Shown here one piece after another: positions 30,949 through 42,100 of a DNA stretch of 64,000 nucleotides; positions within the stretch are counted from its first letter, which is position 1; every line of letters begins with the position of its first letter. The translations under genes and the position numbers were made by a program. The notes under the pieces were generated by a model. That model was not told the DNA's origin, made no database searches, and worked only from the letters and a program-made list of their open reading frames with translations. This stretch comes from Saccharomycopsis malanga (taxonomy: Eukaryota; Ascomycota; Saccharomycetes; Ascoideales; Saccharomycopsidaceae): contig CP025326.1 in the NCBI GenBank assembly GCA_004014935.1, forward strand, positions 1,426,001 through 1,490,000, read 5' to 3'.

Positions 30949-33900
30949 TTAAACAACATAACCAGGGTTTCTTCTGATTTGTTTACGGATATCCCAGTCG
31001 ACCCATTTCTCCATAATATGCTGTACCAAGTAGCACATGCAGCCAACGAATCTAAAAGCAGCCAAAAATGCCACAATCCATAAAATGACCGTCAAAAAGA
31101 TTTCAGAGCGTCTTTCATAAACTTTTTTGATGTGTGAGCTATCGGTGAAGCCGTCCATAGATAGCACAACTGCAATCAAACAAACATTAGTAGCCATCCA
31201 GAAAATTACCACCAAAGAACGGATCAAAGCATAATAATCCTTTTCGCGTGTTTCGGCATCTCTATGGTTGACTTTCACTTTAATGCCACATCTGTTTGTA
31301 CGATACTGTGATTCTTCTGGTTTAGCCAAATAAGCAACTTGTTTCAAATATTGCTCGTTGACTTCGTCTTGTTCCATGGGAGCATCCATAGAGACCAAGA
31401 ATTCATTTTGACCAACAGCCTGGTCTTCTATTTCATCATTACCATCCATATCTGTAGGAATGTTTTGAACTCTTGCTGGTTTCATATCGTCTTTGATTTC
31501 ATCATCACGATTACCCCAACTCAAGTCATGCAAGTTGCAAAACGCGTAAATGTTCAAGACATTGATGTATGTAGGACTTATAAGCAAATATTGGATAAAG
31601 GAAGTAAACATGTGCCAAGGTTCAAAATAGAGAAACGAAGCAACAAAATAAAGACTGTAAGTGGAAGCAACGGAAACCACTAAATCTCTAAAACGAGAGT
31701 TATGGAAAACCAATTCGTTGAAACTTTTAATTTTAATAAAGTCCTGTACAGATTTGACAGCCATGAAGATTGCAGCAAACATAGTGTATATCATCAACAC
31801 TGCGTAAAACAAAAGCATGGCAAAGTACACTTTCGAAGTACCTTCTGGACGGTTACCAAACGAAATGACAAATGTAATTACAGTAGTAGCAACATATAGC
31901 CAAAGAAAGACACCAGCCAAGACCTTTGCCCCACCAAAGTAATCTTCCAAAGAAACTGTCAAGATTCTGAAAACAAGAAAAAAAGAAGCAATGCTAAACC
32001 ATGAAACAACAAGTTGTACTGTTTGGTAAATAAACTCAATTTGAAGCCAAAGTTTACGGATAAATGTATGGCCTGAAGTCCATATTCTGGTAAAATGAGT
32101 AAGGGCATAGAAGGATGCGAAAAAAGATCCGTTTAACCATCTTCTTCGCTGTTTTACCAAAGCAGAGATGGCTGTAGGAGTATCAGTTTCAGCAGTAGCA
32201 GATTTGACATATTTTAAAATCCAGTTGGCTTTCTTTTTGGCTACCAATTCAAAACATAAGATCCGATCTTCTGCCAAGTACATATTCTTTTGGAACACTC
32301 CAGCGTGCACATCTTTATCAAGATCCTCACCTTTGAAATACTTCTCCAAAGGGCCAATGCCGTCTTCGTCATTGAGCAATGCTTCATACCTATAAGCACT
32401 GAAAGCACCAGGTAAGACGGAAATGAAACCGAAGGTGGATTCTGTGGGTTTGTCTAGAATATTAGATATTTTGTATTCAAAATTCTGAGCAGCCACAAGT
32501 GGATTCAACAAATTGACAAATTTCGAGCCCAAAGCAGCTTTAATCTCGCCGCAAGCACCAGCAACCTGAGGATTCATGTAGAAAGAGTTCCATAAATGGT
32601 ATATGGATGTTCTACTTGGCATGGTGCCTGCATCAAGCAACACCACGGTTCGTGGATTAAGACGAGGAGCAAATGCTTCAAAACACCAACGATGAGAGTT
32701 AATTTTCTTTTTATTTTTTTCTTTCAAACAAAAAAGAAGTTGGATAGGAATAGGACTTTTGGCGAACGAGATATTGTTTTCATCGGTGTTTTGAAATCCT
32801 AGCATTGTAGTGTGCTCGTAAAGATGTGCTTGTATATCTTTATCACCAAGTTTGCTTCTTGCAAAGCCGTCTTGATATACACCAATGGTGGAGAACAAGG
32901 CTAATGTTTTTTTGTTGATCTTGTTTCTACCGTCAGCAACTATACAAACAACCACTTTTTTCCAGGCATCTTCACCCCAAACCGCAGACGATTTGAGCTT
33001 AGACAAATGAATAATATTCTGGAAAACGCCTTTCAAAGTACGGGCCACCAAATAAGGCTCTTCATCGTACAAAGTAACACATACCAAAACTTCCGTCTGG
33101 CGCTTCACGGTAAAGAAATTTTGACGCAAATCAAATTGGTTTCTCACGAAGTCAGCAGGCTCACAGGTAACAGAAGAATAGCGCATAAAGCGAAACTCAT
33201 TACCAGGATCTGAAAGCTTGTATTGCTGGAGTAAAAATGATGAAGTTTCACTGTCCAAAATCAAATTACCATGAGAAGTGAGAAACTTCTTTTCAGTAAG
33301 ATGTGGAGGCAGATACTCTTGGTTTTGGTATTCCTTTGGAATAGCAAAATTGACTGGTTCTCCATACACAAGACCTTGTTCGTCAGTATATCCACCTGGC
33401 ATCTGAGGCTGCACTGGAGGGACAACTGCCACTTGTTTCTCCAGATACAACTCTTCTGGCTTATAATCCAAGTCTGTGGCAGTGAGACTAGAAGCCATAC
33501 TGGCGTTGTCTTGGTCTAGCACCTCTTGTAGTATTGGCATATTGCCACGCGGTGGAACTGGAGGAGAGAGATTCTTTTGTTTACGAAGATTGTCATCAAG
33601 ATAATCTGTTTGTTGCTGAAGCTGTGTCAAATGGCTGGAATTGCCACTGGGAACCACAGCAGGTGCTGCTAGTCTAGAAGCAGGGCGTCGAGTAGAATGA
33701 CTAGGAGATATAGAAGGATTCACAGGATAATAATCGCCGTTTTCCGGAAAAGGTCTAAATCCTTTTTCCGCGTCATTCACAGCCTCTTCGCTCGAAGAAC
33801 TGTTAGAATAATACTCATGCTCAAATGTGTTCGGTTTTTGGTGATTGTTATTAGGAGGGCTCTGGAAAGGCTGGTTCAACCCTGAAACAATATTCTTGTT

Positions 33901-33990
33901 GGAAGAATGGGTGTGTCTATTCCGCGGCGTCTGAGAGTATGAAAAGTTGTCAAAATGATACACATCCTTAGGTGTGTGATTGTCAGACAT
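30949..33990 (-). CDS. Chitin synthase, class I (Candida Chs2/Chs8-like)
   Basis: 1013 aa. A disordered Ser/Pro/Asn-rich head (1-220) precedes the GT2 catalytic domain, with VADGRNK (352-357), LLDAGT (451-456), LAEDRIL (572-578) and the diagnostic QRRRWLNGS (614-622). Five or so membrane helices follow (about 650-800), then a cytosolic loop and two more near the C-terminus. GPLEKYF and LVAKKKANWILKYVKSATAE are more like class I than class II. Candida Chs2 is of similar length. The enzyme polymerises UDP-GlcNAc to chitin at the plasma membrane in septum or repair synthesis. Two ACGCGT boxes 430-475 bp upstream hint at G1/S transcription. I cannot separate CHS2 from CHS8. Confidence 0.93.
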   Translation of the reverse strand: MSDNHTPKDVYHFDNFSYSQTPRNRHTHSSNKNIVSGLNQPFQSPPNNNHQKPNTFEHEYYSNSSSSEEAVNDAEKGFRPFPENGDYYPVNPSISPSHSTRRPASRLAAPAVVPSGNSSHLTQLQQQTDYLDDNLRKQKNLSPPVPPRGNMPILQEVLDQDNASMASSLTATDLDYKPEELYLEKQVAVVPPVQPQMPGGYTDEQGLVYGEPVNFAIPKEYQNQEYLPPHLTEKKFLTSHGNLILDSETSSFLLQQYKLSDPGNEFRFMRYSSVTCEPADFVRNQFDLRQNFFTVKRQTEVLVCVTLYDEEPYLVARTLKGVFQNIIHLSKLKSSAVWGEDAWKKVVVCIVADGRNKINKKTLALFSTIGVYQDGFARSKLGDKDIQAHLYEHTTMLGFQNTDENNISFAKSPIPIQLLFCLKEKNKKKINSHRWCFEAFAPRLNPRTVVLLDAGTMPSRTSIYHLWNSFYMNPQVAGACGEIKAALGSKFVNLLNPLVAAQNFEYKISNILDKPTESTFGFISVLPGAFSAYRYEALLNDEDGIGPLEKYFKGEDLDKDVHAGVFQKNMYLAEDRILCFELVAKKKANWILKYVKSATAETDTPTAISALVKQRRRWLNGSFFASFYALTHFTRIWTSGHTFIRKLWLQIEFIYQTVQLVVSWFSIASFFLVFRILTVSLEDYFGGAKVLAGVFLWLYVATTVITFVISFGNRPEGTSKVYFAMLLFYAVLMIYTMFAAIFMAVKSVQDFIKIKSFNELVFHNSRFRDLVVSVASTYSLYFVASFLYFEPWHMFTSFIQYLLISPTYINVLNIYAFCNLHDLSWGNRDDEIKDDMKPARVQNIPTDMDGNDEIEDQAVGQNEFLVSMDAPMEQDEVNEQYLKQVAYLAKPEESQYRTNRCGIKVKVNHRDAETREKDYYALIRSLVVIFWMATNVCLIAVVLSMDGFTDSSHIKKVYERRSEIFLTVILWIVAFLAAFRFVGCMCYLVQHIMEKWVDWDIRKQIRRNPGYVV

Positions 33991-34320
33991 TTTATTGGAT
34001 ATCTTAGTGGGAAATTATGAACTAAATGCTATTTGATGCTAATTTTTATTATGTTTATGCTGTAATTATTTTGATGCTATTTATTTGTTTATGCCAATTA
34101 TTTATACTAGTTAGCAGTCTATGTCAACAAGTCATGGATATTAAAAAACAATTGCAACACCTTGGGATATCGTGGTATAGGGTATAATATGGTCAACAGC
34201 TTCCATCAATACATCCTTCAAATTACAAAACAGCAGCAACATTCTGTCTTATATTGAAACTCAGCCAGCCAGCATCCCCGTATGTAAACGACAATCCCAG
34301 ATCACTCCTCGTTAATTACC

Positions 34321-34362
34321 ATGTGCCGTAAATATTAGACGGTCGTCTAATATTATGCACAT
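34321..34362. repeat. Interrupted inverted repeat (hairpin/cruciform)
   Basis: Inner arms AATATTAGACG (34331-34341) and CGTCTAATATT (34344-34354) are exact, 2-bp spacer. Outer arms ATGTGC and GCACAT pair after a small asymmetric bulge. Confidence 0.9.
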
Positions 34363-34421
34363 GTTGGGAATAAAAGTGGCTGGCTGTGGGTAGTAGTGCT
34401 AATAGTGAAAACGGGGTTAAA

Positions 34422-34465
34422 ACGCGTCTATATCGATATAAACTGAAATTATTAGTATAACGCGT
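34422..34465. promoter_or_regulatory. Two MluI cell-cycle boxes upstream of chitin synthase
   Basis: ACGCGT at 34422-34427 and 34460-34465, with ATATCGATAT between them. MBF binds ACGCGT in yeasts. Also equals an APSES/StuA core. Confidence 0.4.
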
Positions 34466-36080
34466 TACCATGATGCTACAGTGGCAGATGTAATGTATTT
34501 TACAATTAGCATTGTCCAAAACTATATTCTGATTGGTAAAATAGTTTGTAGATTGTATGATGACTGGCCGGGAAGCCTGAACTTGGTGAGACAGTAGGTC
34601 AAAGTAAAGCTCTTGGCGTTACTGTACTAGTAAGTCTTTTACCGTATGGGGTAACTATAAGAAGTGTAGATTCTGAGCGTAAGTTTGAGGTTGACGGTGA
34701 AATTACAGATCCATGTGTAGACATTTATTGATCCATGGTAATGTCAAATTTTATTTATGGTGATACCCATGGTGACGTCCAGGGTGACATAACAATGGGC
34801 TTTAAAAAGGGCAGACGAGTACTTAGACCGATGAAGCTTGCCTATGCTTGGGAGCATGGTGCTAATAAAGGTGTGTACTGTATAATGTTTCCAACTCAAA
34901 AAGCAAACTGTTTGGTTTATGGATATAACGTTTTTACACTTTATGTATTGTAGGATATATAGTCCATATTTGAAAGGTTGTGAGAAAATGTTTTGTAATA
35001 CGAAAAGAGAGATTTAAAAAGCTAGAGTCAGACAACTTAATTTACTACGATAATCTAGTTTTTAGTGTAATTCAAAGCTGTTATCTAACATTTATGGAAA
35101 CCAGTTTCAAGATTACAGGCTTTTGAAATACATTTTTACGGTTCCTTCTTTGTTTCATACATTCTTTAGAAACCAGAAAAAAAACTTGGATAATAATTCG
35201 CTTTGCTTGATTATTATTGATAAATTGTATAATCCCAGTTTTTCAATCTGCAACATTATTAGCAAACGCCTACTCTAACTGTTTGCACCTACAAATTTCA
35301 ATTTGAAGTTCTACACTCTATTTAAATAAAATAAATAATCAATTGCTTATATCAAACAGTATCATACCCTTTTTACAGTACAAAGTACCTTGCAGATTCA
35401 TTCGAGGTTTTCAACATATTTTTTAATTTTTATTGTCAAGTCTTTCCAAAGATGATTTAAATCAACAATAAGAGCCTATTCAACACAAACATCCACACTT
35501 CAAACCATCTATAGAAGATTCTTGACACTCCAATACGAGAACCTTATCTCAGATCATCCTTCTATCTCCGTCCATTTCCGTTAAAGCCGCGCATGACCAG
35601 TGCCCATAGTCGTTTATATAACGAATCTTAATAAGGTGAAAGGCGGTAGCGGAGTATTTGATATTGCCCGATACCGGGGCCCGATGTCCGTTAATTGCCG
35701 AGCATACATGATAGACATTTTGAAAAATGTTATGTCAGCAAAAGGTATCGTAAAGAGTCGTAAATACTTCTCGCCAAGCTATTGATATAACATTAAATGG
35801 AGTAGAGAAGATGGTGTAGAACTGATTGAACGCACAAAATATGATGGTTACAATTGTATGTTTTGAAAATGCTGGATTTGTTTTATAAAAGTAGACTATT
35901 TCATTGTTGAAATTTTGACAGTTGAGATTTGCTATTTTGGGTTGATATCTCAATGAAGCCTATACCCGACACTCGCAACTGTTTCTTCTTTCAACGGTTT
36001 TGTTTAATCTTTCCCTGATCTATAAGTATTGCGCTGTCTGCTGCATCTTGTCAGTTATCCTTTGAACTGTAGTATAATCT

Positions 36081-36114
36081 ATGCTTATATAAACGGCTTA
36101 TGTACTGGCTGTGA
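36081..36114 (+). promoter_or_regulatory. Two tiny upstream ORFs before the QDR start
   Basis: ATGCTTATATAA (36081-36092) and ATGTACTGGCTGTGA (36100-36114) lie 5-38 bp before the first main ATG and about 55-90 bp after a TATAAG. They would sit in the leader if transcription starts near 36060. Confidence 0.4.
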
Positions 36115-36118
36115 ATAC

Positions 36119-37732
36119 ATGGTACATTTCAATACCACATCTACTATTATGAGTCTACGATCCAAAGTTGCCAGTGCTTTTGGCAAGAATGAACAGCCCG
36201 AAAAGAAGGAGGACATTTCCAGTCAGCCTCAGGATGTAGATCATACTAATCAGGACCCCGATATCGCAGAGAAAACCTCGGTGGTAGTCGAATATCCATA
36301 TACTGTGTTCAACTCTCGAGAACGGTACTTTATTGCTACTGTGTGTGGTGTGTCTGGTTTTTGGTCAGCTGTTTCTGGTAACATTTATTATCCGATTATT
36401 TTCACCATCGAAAACAAGTTCCATGTTACTGAAGAGCTTGCCAATGTTTCGGTTGTGCTTTATTTTTTATTCCAAGGTTTGTCGCCCATGATCTTTGCCA
36501 GTTTGGCTGACAGTATAGGCCGCAAACCAGTGGTTCTCACATGTTGTATCATCTATATCATTGCTGACATTTGCATAGCTGTTTCTAATGCTTATTGGTT
36601 GATTTTGTTTCTTCGTTGTATCCAAGCCATTGGGATTTCTCCTGTCATAGCTATCAACAGTGGGGTCTGCGCAGATCTTGCCACTAGAGCTAATAGAGGC
36701 TCTCTTATAGGCTTTACATCTGCTATTCAGTTGCTTGCACAGGCCCTTGGTGCTTTTATCGGCGGACTTCTAGCTTCTGGATTTGATTCCTGGCGTGCTA
36801 TCTTTTGGTTTCTTGCTATAGGTTGTGGTGTTTCCACTATTGTGAGTTTCTTCTTGCTTCCGGAGACTAAAAGAACCATTGTAGGCAACGGATCTATCAA
36901 ACCTTCCAGTCTTGTCAACAGATCTCCATTATGGTTGATTCCCCATTATAAAAAGAAACTCTCCAATGATTATGCTACTTTGGAACAAAACAGCGGTGCT
37001 TCTATTACTTCCAAGTTTTTTGACGTCCCAAAAATCGTAGCACGGAAAGAATCACTTATGATTCTTCTTCCTAGTTCCTTATTCTTCACCACATGGACCA
37101 TGATGTTCACTTCACTCAGTACCACGCTTCAAGAAACCCGTGGCTACACTGTGCGGCAAGTGGGTCTTTGTTTCATTGCTCCTGGTGTCGGCGGAACCAT
37201 AGGCTCCATTCTCAGTGGAAAGTTGATTGATTGGTACTACCGTATGGAAGATACACGCTACAAAAGTCGTCTTGCAAAATGGGAAGACGAAAACACCAAT
37301 TCTGCTCATGAACCAACTAGTCCAAAACCAGAATTCGACATCTTTAGGTGCCGTTTGGCATTGTTGTATCCGTGTAGTATCATCTACATTGGAGGGGTGC
37401 TTATATTTGGTTGGTGTCTTGATCAAAACCAGCCTTTGGCCCCTATTCTCATTGGGTGTTTTATGGCCAGTTTCGTAAACAGTCCCTTTGTCTCTGTTTC
37501 TACAAACTTGCTAGCTGATTTGAACCCTACCAAAACATCTACTAGCACAGCTTGTGTGAACCTCACTAGATGTATCATGTCTGCCTGCGGTGTTGCTGCT
37601 TTGGCGAAAATGCAAGAAAAACTCACTGTTGGAGGATGTTTTACTCTCATGTCTGGCTTGTGTGGTCTTGGAATGATATGTATTTCTATTGTTATCAAAA
37701 GGGGAAACCTGTGGATAAAACGTAATGTCTGA
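36119..37732 (+). CDS. DHA1-family drug/H+ antiporter, QDR/AQR1 group
   Basis: 537 aa from ATG 36119, or 527 aa from the next ATG at 36149 (MSLRSKVASAFGKNEQPEKK); I cannot choose firmly. Acidic N-terminal tail, then 12 membrane helices in two halves. DHA1 motifs: SLADSIGRKPVVL between helices 2 and 3, LRCIQAIGISPVIAI in helix 4, GALIG-like QALGAFIGG with SWRAIFWF in helix 5, and LLPETKR after helix 6. ETRGYTVRQVG and NLTRCIMSACGVAA fit the Qdr/Aqr1/Dtr1 branch. Such carriers export drugs, weak acids, amino acids or polyamines at the plasma membrane. Codons are moderately biased. Downstream it converges on DSS4. Confidence 0.87.
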   Translation: MVHFNTTSTIMSLRSKVASAFGKNEQPEKKEDISSQPQDVDHTNQDPDIAEKTSVVVEYPYTVFNSRERYFIATVCGVSGFWSAVSGNIYYPIIFTIENKFHVTEELANVSVVLYFLFQGLSPMIFASLADSIGRKPVVLTCCIIYIIADICIAVSNAYWLILFLRCIQAIGISPVIAINSGVCADLATRANRGSLIGFTSAIQLLAQALGAFIGGLLASGFDSWRAIFWFLAIGCGVSTIVSFFLLPETKRTIVGNGSIKPSSLVNRSPLWLIPHYKKKLSNDYATLEQNSGASITSKFFDVPKIVARKESLMILLPSSLFFTTWTMMFTSLSTTLQETRGYTVRQVGLCFIAPGVGGTIGSILSGKLIDWYYRMEDTRYKSRLAKWEDENTNSAHEPTSPKPEFDIFRCRLALLYPCSIIYIGGVLIFGWCLDQNQPLAPILIGCFMASFVNSPFVSVSTNLLADLNPTKTSTSTACVNLTRCIMSACGVAALAKMQEKLTVGGCFTLMSGLCGLGMICISIVIKRGNLWIKRNV

Positions 37733-38049
37733 CTGATAAATAAAAGTCGATGATTTATGAATGAAGTTCTAACAAATTAATACATTTTGAAAATCTTTAC
37801 AGATGTCTGCAAATTCAGACTTTGTTTACAAAATATCATTTTTACAAATCAACACTACTTTCTACAAATACCAATCAACATTTTTTTTTTGACAGGTTTA
37901 CAATTACTGCTTTTATATACCATTTTTCGCTTTACTCATTACATTTTAATTGCCCTCATTATTATCATCTTTTAATCCCTTGTTACTATTCATATTCTTT
38001 GCATACCTTTAATAGATACATTACAACGTTTATTGTTTGTTCCTGTTGC
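37733..38049. other. Convergent 3' flank QDR / DSS4
   Basis: 317 bp, T-rich. Hydrophobic short frames here (for example 37787-37975) are composition artefacts. Nothing else seen. Confidence 0.5.
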
Positions 38050-38598
38050 CTATCTTAACTCGTACCTCACGCTCTCGCTATTCAAAAAATATATCAACTT
38101 ATTTGCACTGTGGATTCTCTTATCCTCTTCTGTTTCACCCTCCGCTTCTTCTACATTCAGTAATAATCCTGCAAACCCAATAGGGCCTCTTTCACAGTCT
38201 GCACATACTAAATACCTCTCAATGTTGACTTCTCCATAGGGCTCAATTGAAGGTTTTTGCAACTCTGCTGGACGTGACACCCCAATGTTGTCAAAATCCC
38301 ATGCATCGTTCACTTTAAAAAACGACTTTAATCCGTTCGCTACAATTTTCGGCTGCTCACCGCTCTTGACCTCATCAATTGCAGGGTTTACGACCTCCAA
38401 AAATTGCGGATCCAAGTAAATACATTCGGGTGCCTTGTTTACCTTCACCAAGTGATTTTTAAGCGAATTACTGTGATACTTGTATGCTATGATTCGACAA
38501 TTACACTTTTTAAATGGACACCGTACAACAAACTCCTTGTACTGATCCTCCAGAGAACTTAGCTGCTTATTAAGAGCTTTAAAAGACACAACACTCAT
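38050..38598 (-). CDS. DSS4: DSS4, Mss4-like exchange factor/chaperone for Sec4
   Basis: 182 aa from ATG 38598 (MSVVSFKALNKQL). Mss4 zinc ligands: RCPFKKCNCRI near residue 30 and YLVCADCERGPIGFAG near 135; the second block is the most conserved part of the family. Between them, AWDFDNIGVSR matches the family's Trp-Asp-Phe-(Asp/Glu)-Asn-Ile-Gly Rab-binding segment. Dss4 binds nucleotide-free Sec4 and related Rabs on secretory vesicles. It is on the same strand as the ABC transporter, 519 bp downstream of it. Confidence 0.9.
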   Translation of the reverse strand: MSVVSFKALNKQLSSLEDQYKEFVVRCPFKKCNCRIIAYKYHSNSLKNHLVKVNKAPECIYLDPQFLEVVNPAIDEVKSGEQPKIVANGLKSFFKVNDAWDFDNIGVSRPAELQKPSIEPYGEVNIERYLVCADCERGPIGFAGLLLNVEEAEGETEEDKRIHSANKLIYFLNSESVRYELR

Positions 38599-39117
38599 TT
38601 TGATCACTGTTCTTTAACAATGTTAGTTAAATATCATTGTTAATTCAAACTCATCTTGATTTCACTTTTATACTAGGTAGTGCGTTTAGCAGAATATTGG
38701 TGATATCAACTACTTTTTCCTTGTTGGGCTGTATACGTTTTTTGGCGTCAAAATGCTTCAACATGCATCAATTCTTATACTCGTTGAGAAGAGCATTATA
38801 TGGAGTTAATAAACTTCAGATTTACCGGCGGTGTATATAAGATATTAATTTTGTTATGATGCCAGTGGTTTTTACTTCTTATTATGCTTGTTTCTTCAAC
38901 TCAAGTTGACGCTATAAAAGGGTCAAAACCAAACAATAGCTTACAATCATTAAAGATGGACAACAAGTCGTTCATATAGTATAGAGTAGTATAATATAGA
39001 CATAGAGCAATAGGAAGCAAGGATGAAAAAAACAAAAAGGTTGTATAGTATAATATAATATAGTATAATATAGGGCAGTGAACTGCTGATAAGTATTTTT
39101 ACTAAGATGGAGGCGCT
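38599..39117. other. Intergenic DSS4 promoter / ABC transporter 3' flank
   Basis: 519 bp. A TATAGTATAATA-type simple repeat lies at 39042-39074. Otherwise AT-rich with nothing recognised. Confidence 0.5.
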
Positions 39118-42100
39118 TCATGATAATTCGATGCAACCTGCTTGTTGGTACAACTTGTAAAATGAACTTGTTTTATCACTGAGCAAAGCTTTAGGGCTAT
39201 CAAACTCAACAACTTTACCGTAATCCAAGACCAATATTTTGTCGGAATCCAAGACGGTATCCAAGCGGTGGGCAATGGTGAGAATTGTTTTGTTGGCAAA
39301 CTCTGTTCTGATCGTTTCCTGGATAATTTTGTCGGTGGCTGCGTCAACTGCAGCCGTGGCTTCGTCTAGAATCAATACTTTTGATGGATTTAGAAGAGCT
39401 CTGGCTAAGCATAAGAGTTGCCGCTGGCCCACAGACAAGTTTCGTCCACCTTCAGAGATTTTCAAGTGTAGAATGGCGTTTTTCTGTTGATGATGATTGT
39501 AATGAATAATTTGGCGATGCATTAATGTTTCGAGATGCGATTGTAAATGTGAAAGTTTGATTGCTTTGAGCAATTCTTCATCACTGTGTTTTTTCAATGG
39601 GTCCAAGTTATCACGAACAGTGCCTTCAAAAGCTAAGCAATCCTGAGGAATAATGCTCAAACTGCTGCGCAAATCGTTGAGACCCAATGTTTCAATGTTT
39701 AGGTTATCTATAGAAATGTTTCCATTGGTGGATTCGATTAAACGGAAAAGAGCCAATGCAAGAGTGCTTTTGCCTGCTCCAGTACGTCCCACAATCCCTA
39801 TTTTCTCATTGGCATTGATATCACAAGTAATGTCCTCCAAAACCGGCATCTGGTCGTCCCGATATTTTGTAGTGTATTTGTTCAAACGAAGTTTGCCTTG
39901 GAGAGGCCAGTTTTGAGGTTTTGGATTCTCTGGGATTTCAAAAGGTGCTTCTGATTTGAGATTGGAATATTCCAAAACTCTTTCAGCACAGACAATGTTC
40001 GTTTCAATTTCCACCGACGACCGTACAATAGAGTTGAGTGACTCAGTTATCTCTAAGGAATAGCCCATGATAAGCCCCACTATACCGTTGGTGAGTGGTC
40101 TAGAAGTTGTAAGAGAATAGAGCGCCAAACTGGAAGATAGAAATATAACCAGAGCTCCGATTAACTGTAATCTACAAGAAAGCCACCGATTGACAGAGCG
40201 AAAGATGTACAAAGCTTTCAAGTTGAAATTGATATGGTCCTGATTGAGCTGTTGAAACTCGTTAACTTTGCTATAGCAACGAATAGTCTCAGCACCATAC
40301 AAGGACTCTTGCAAATGGTTGAAAATAGGACTTCGGGATGTTGAACCAATTCTCTTGAGATCTCTGGAAGCAACTATATAATACACTTGGTAGTAATAGT
40401 AGATGAGCCCCAAAAGAAGCACTGGAAAGACGAAAATCGGTAAATGGTAGATGAGAATGCCCAATGTGAAGACTGTGGAGACAATGGAAGTGAAGAATTT
40501 GATAAACGTTTTAGGCAAACTCTCATCAATCTTGTTGATATCGTTGGAAAACCGGTTCAATATTCTGCCCACTGGAGTGGTGTCGAAAAACAAGATTGGT
40601 GATTTCAAAATAGCCTTAATCATTGAATTGTGCAAGTTGTAGGATGCTTTGATGGAACAGCATTGGTAAAGAATAAATGTTTTCATGAAGACAAAGAAAC
40701 TCGAGCTGAGTCCTAACAAAAAGTATATGAGAATGAACCGTGTGGTTTGGGTATTTACTAGTGGGTTTTCTCTGGAAATATCGTTCTTTTCCGACCAATC
40801 CTTGAGCCAATAATTGCTTAATAGTTGAAAACTGCTACTGACAATGATCATTGTCAAGAACAAGACAATACCCCAAAGAGAGCATGATTTGGCATATTGA
40901 TAATACGTGGTCCATTTGATTCCGCCGTTGCAAGAGGTTTCCATCACTTTCTTAACAATACGCTTCGGTTCTTCCACAGTATCTAATGATGACACAGACG
41001 AGGCAGAACATATTGAAGAGTTTTCGGAGCTTTCTGGACTGTCCACTTCTAAAGAGGACACATCATCTAATTCACACGGGTCTTCAAACGATTGTTTAAC
41101 AGATGTTACCAAGTTGTATACATAGGGACTGCTAATTTCAGAGACAGAGTCTAATGAAACGTTTTCCACAATACGCCCTTGTTCTAAACAGACAATTCGA
41201 TCTGCATGGTTCAACACCGTAAGAGTGTTGGTGGCAAGAATCCGAATGCTGTTTCTGAGCAATCCAGTAGTATTGGATAACACCTTTGTAATGATTTTGT
41301 TTGCCACATGGCTATCAACAGCACTTAACACATCGTCAAGTATATACACATCTTTGCGGGCATAGACAGCTCTAGCCAAGGAAACTCTGGCTCTTTGGCC
41401 ACCAGATAAAGAGATGCCTTTTTCCCCTACTAGGGTGTTGTCTCCGTTGGGAAAGATGGCAATATCGTTGAGCAAATCACAAGCGTCCAAAGTTTTCAAA
41501 TAATAATCCTGATCAAAAGAAGATCCAAACAAAATGTTCTCTTTTAAAGATGTGTTTAGAATCCAAGGGATTTGGGAACAATATGCCATAGAACCTGCTA
41601 TATTCATCTTGCAATTGTTTGACAATGGAAGTTCGCCTATAATGGCATTCAAAAGAGTAGATTTCCCAGAACCAACTGGACCAACGATACAGCAGAATTC
41701 CGCTGGCTTTATATTGATTGATATGTCATACAATGCAGTGCGCTGTGATGAGCTGCTTTCGCTGAATAGCATGGATTCATCTTTATGATTGACAGAAGGC
41801 AATTCTCGTAGAAAAGTGCAATTTTCAATATTGACAAGAGGCTTTTTTTGGGTCCTGTCACAGCCTGGGAGGACCTCATCACAAGCCAAGTAATTAGTAA
41901 GACGGTTGAGGGCTATGGAAGCTTCAATAAGACACGTTATCAAGGAAGGAAGTTGAAGCACAGGAGCGGTGAAGATGTTGAAGAGAGACAAGGCTGGAAA
42001 GACAATGTCTGATGTCAAAGGGGCGTTGTAGCAATAAAAGGTGGATATGGAAATAAGGAGAGGAATCAAAGACCAAAGGAATTTGTTGATGGAAATGAAC

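Larger units (their letters stand above)
33991..36118. other. Divergent intergenic, chitin synthase / QDR transporter
   Basis: 2.1 kb without a gene. Contains a 42-bp interrupted inverted repeat (34321-34362), two ACGCGT boxes (34422-34427 and 34460-34465), a CGG/CCG-rich patch at 35643-35701 and a TATAAG at 36021 before the QDR gene. A 73-codon frame at 34735-34953 (plus) has no family resemblance. Confidence 0.55.

Noticed and set aside
37787-38058. Hydrophobic frames between QDR and DSS4
   Set aside because: Product of T-rich 3' flanks; Phe/Leu/Ile/Tyr composition only.
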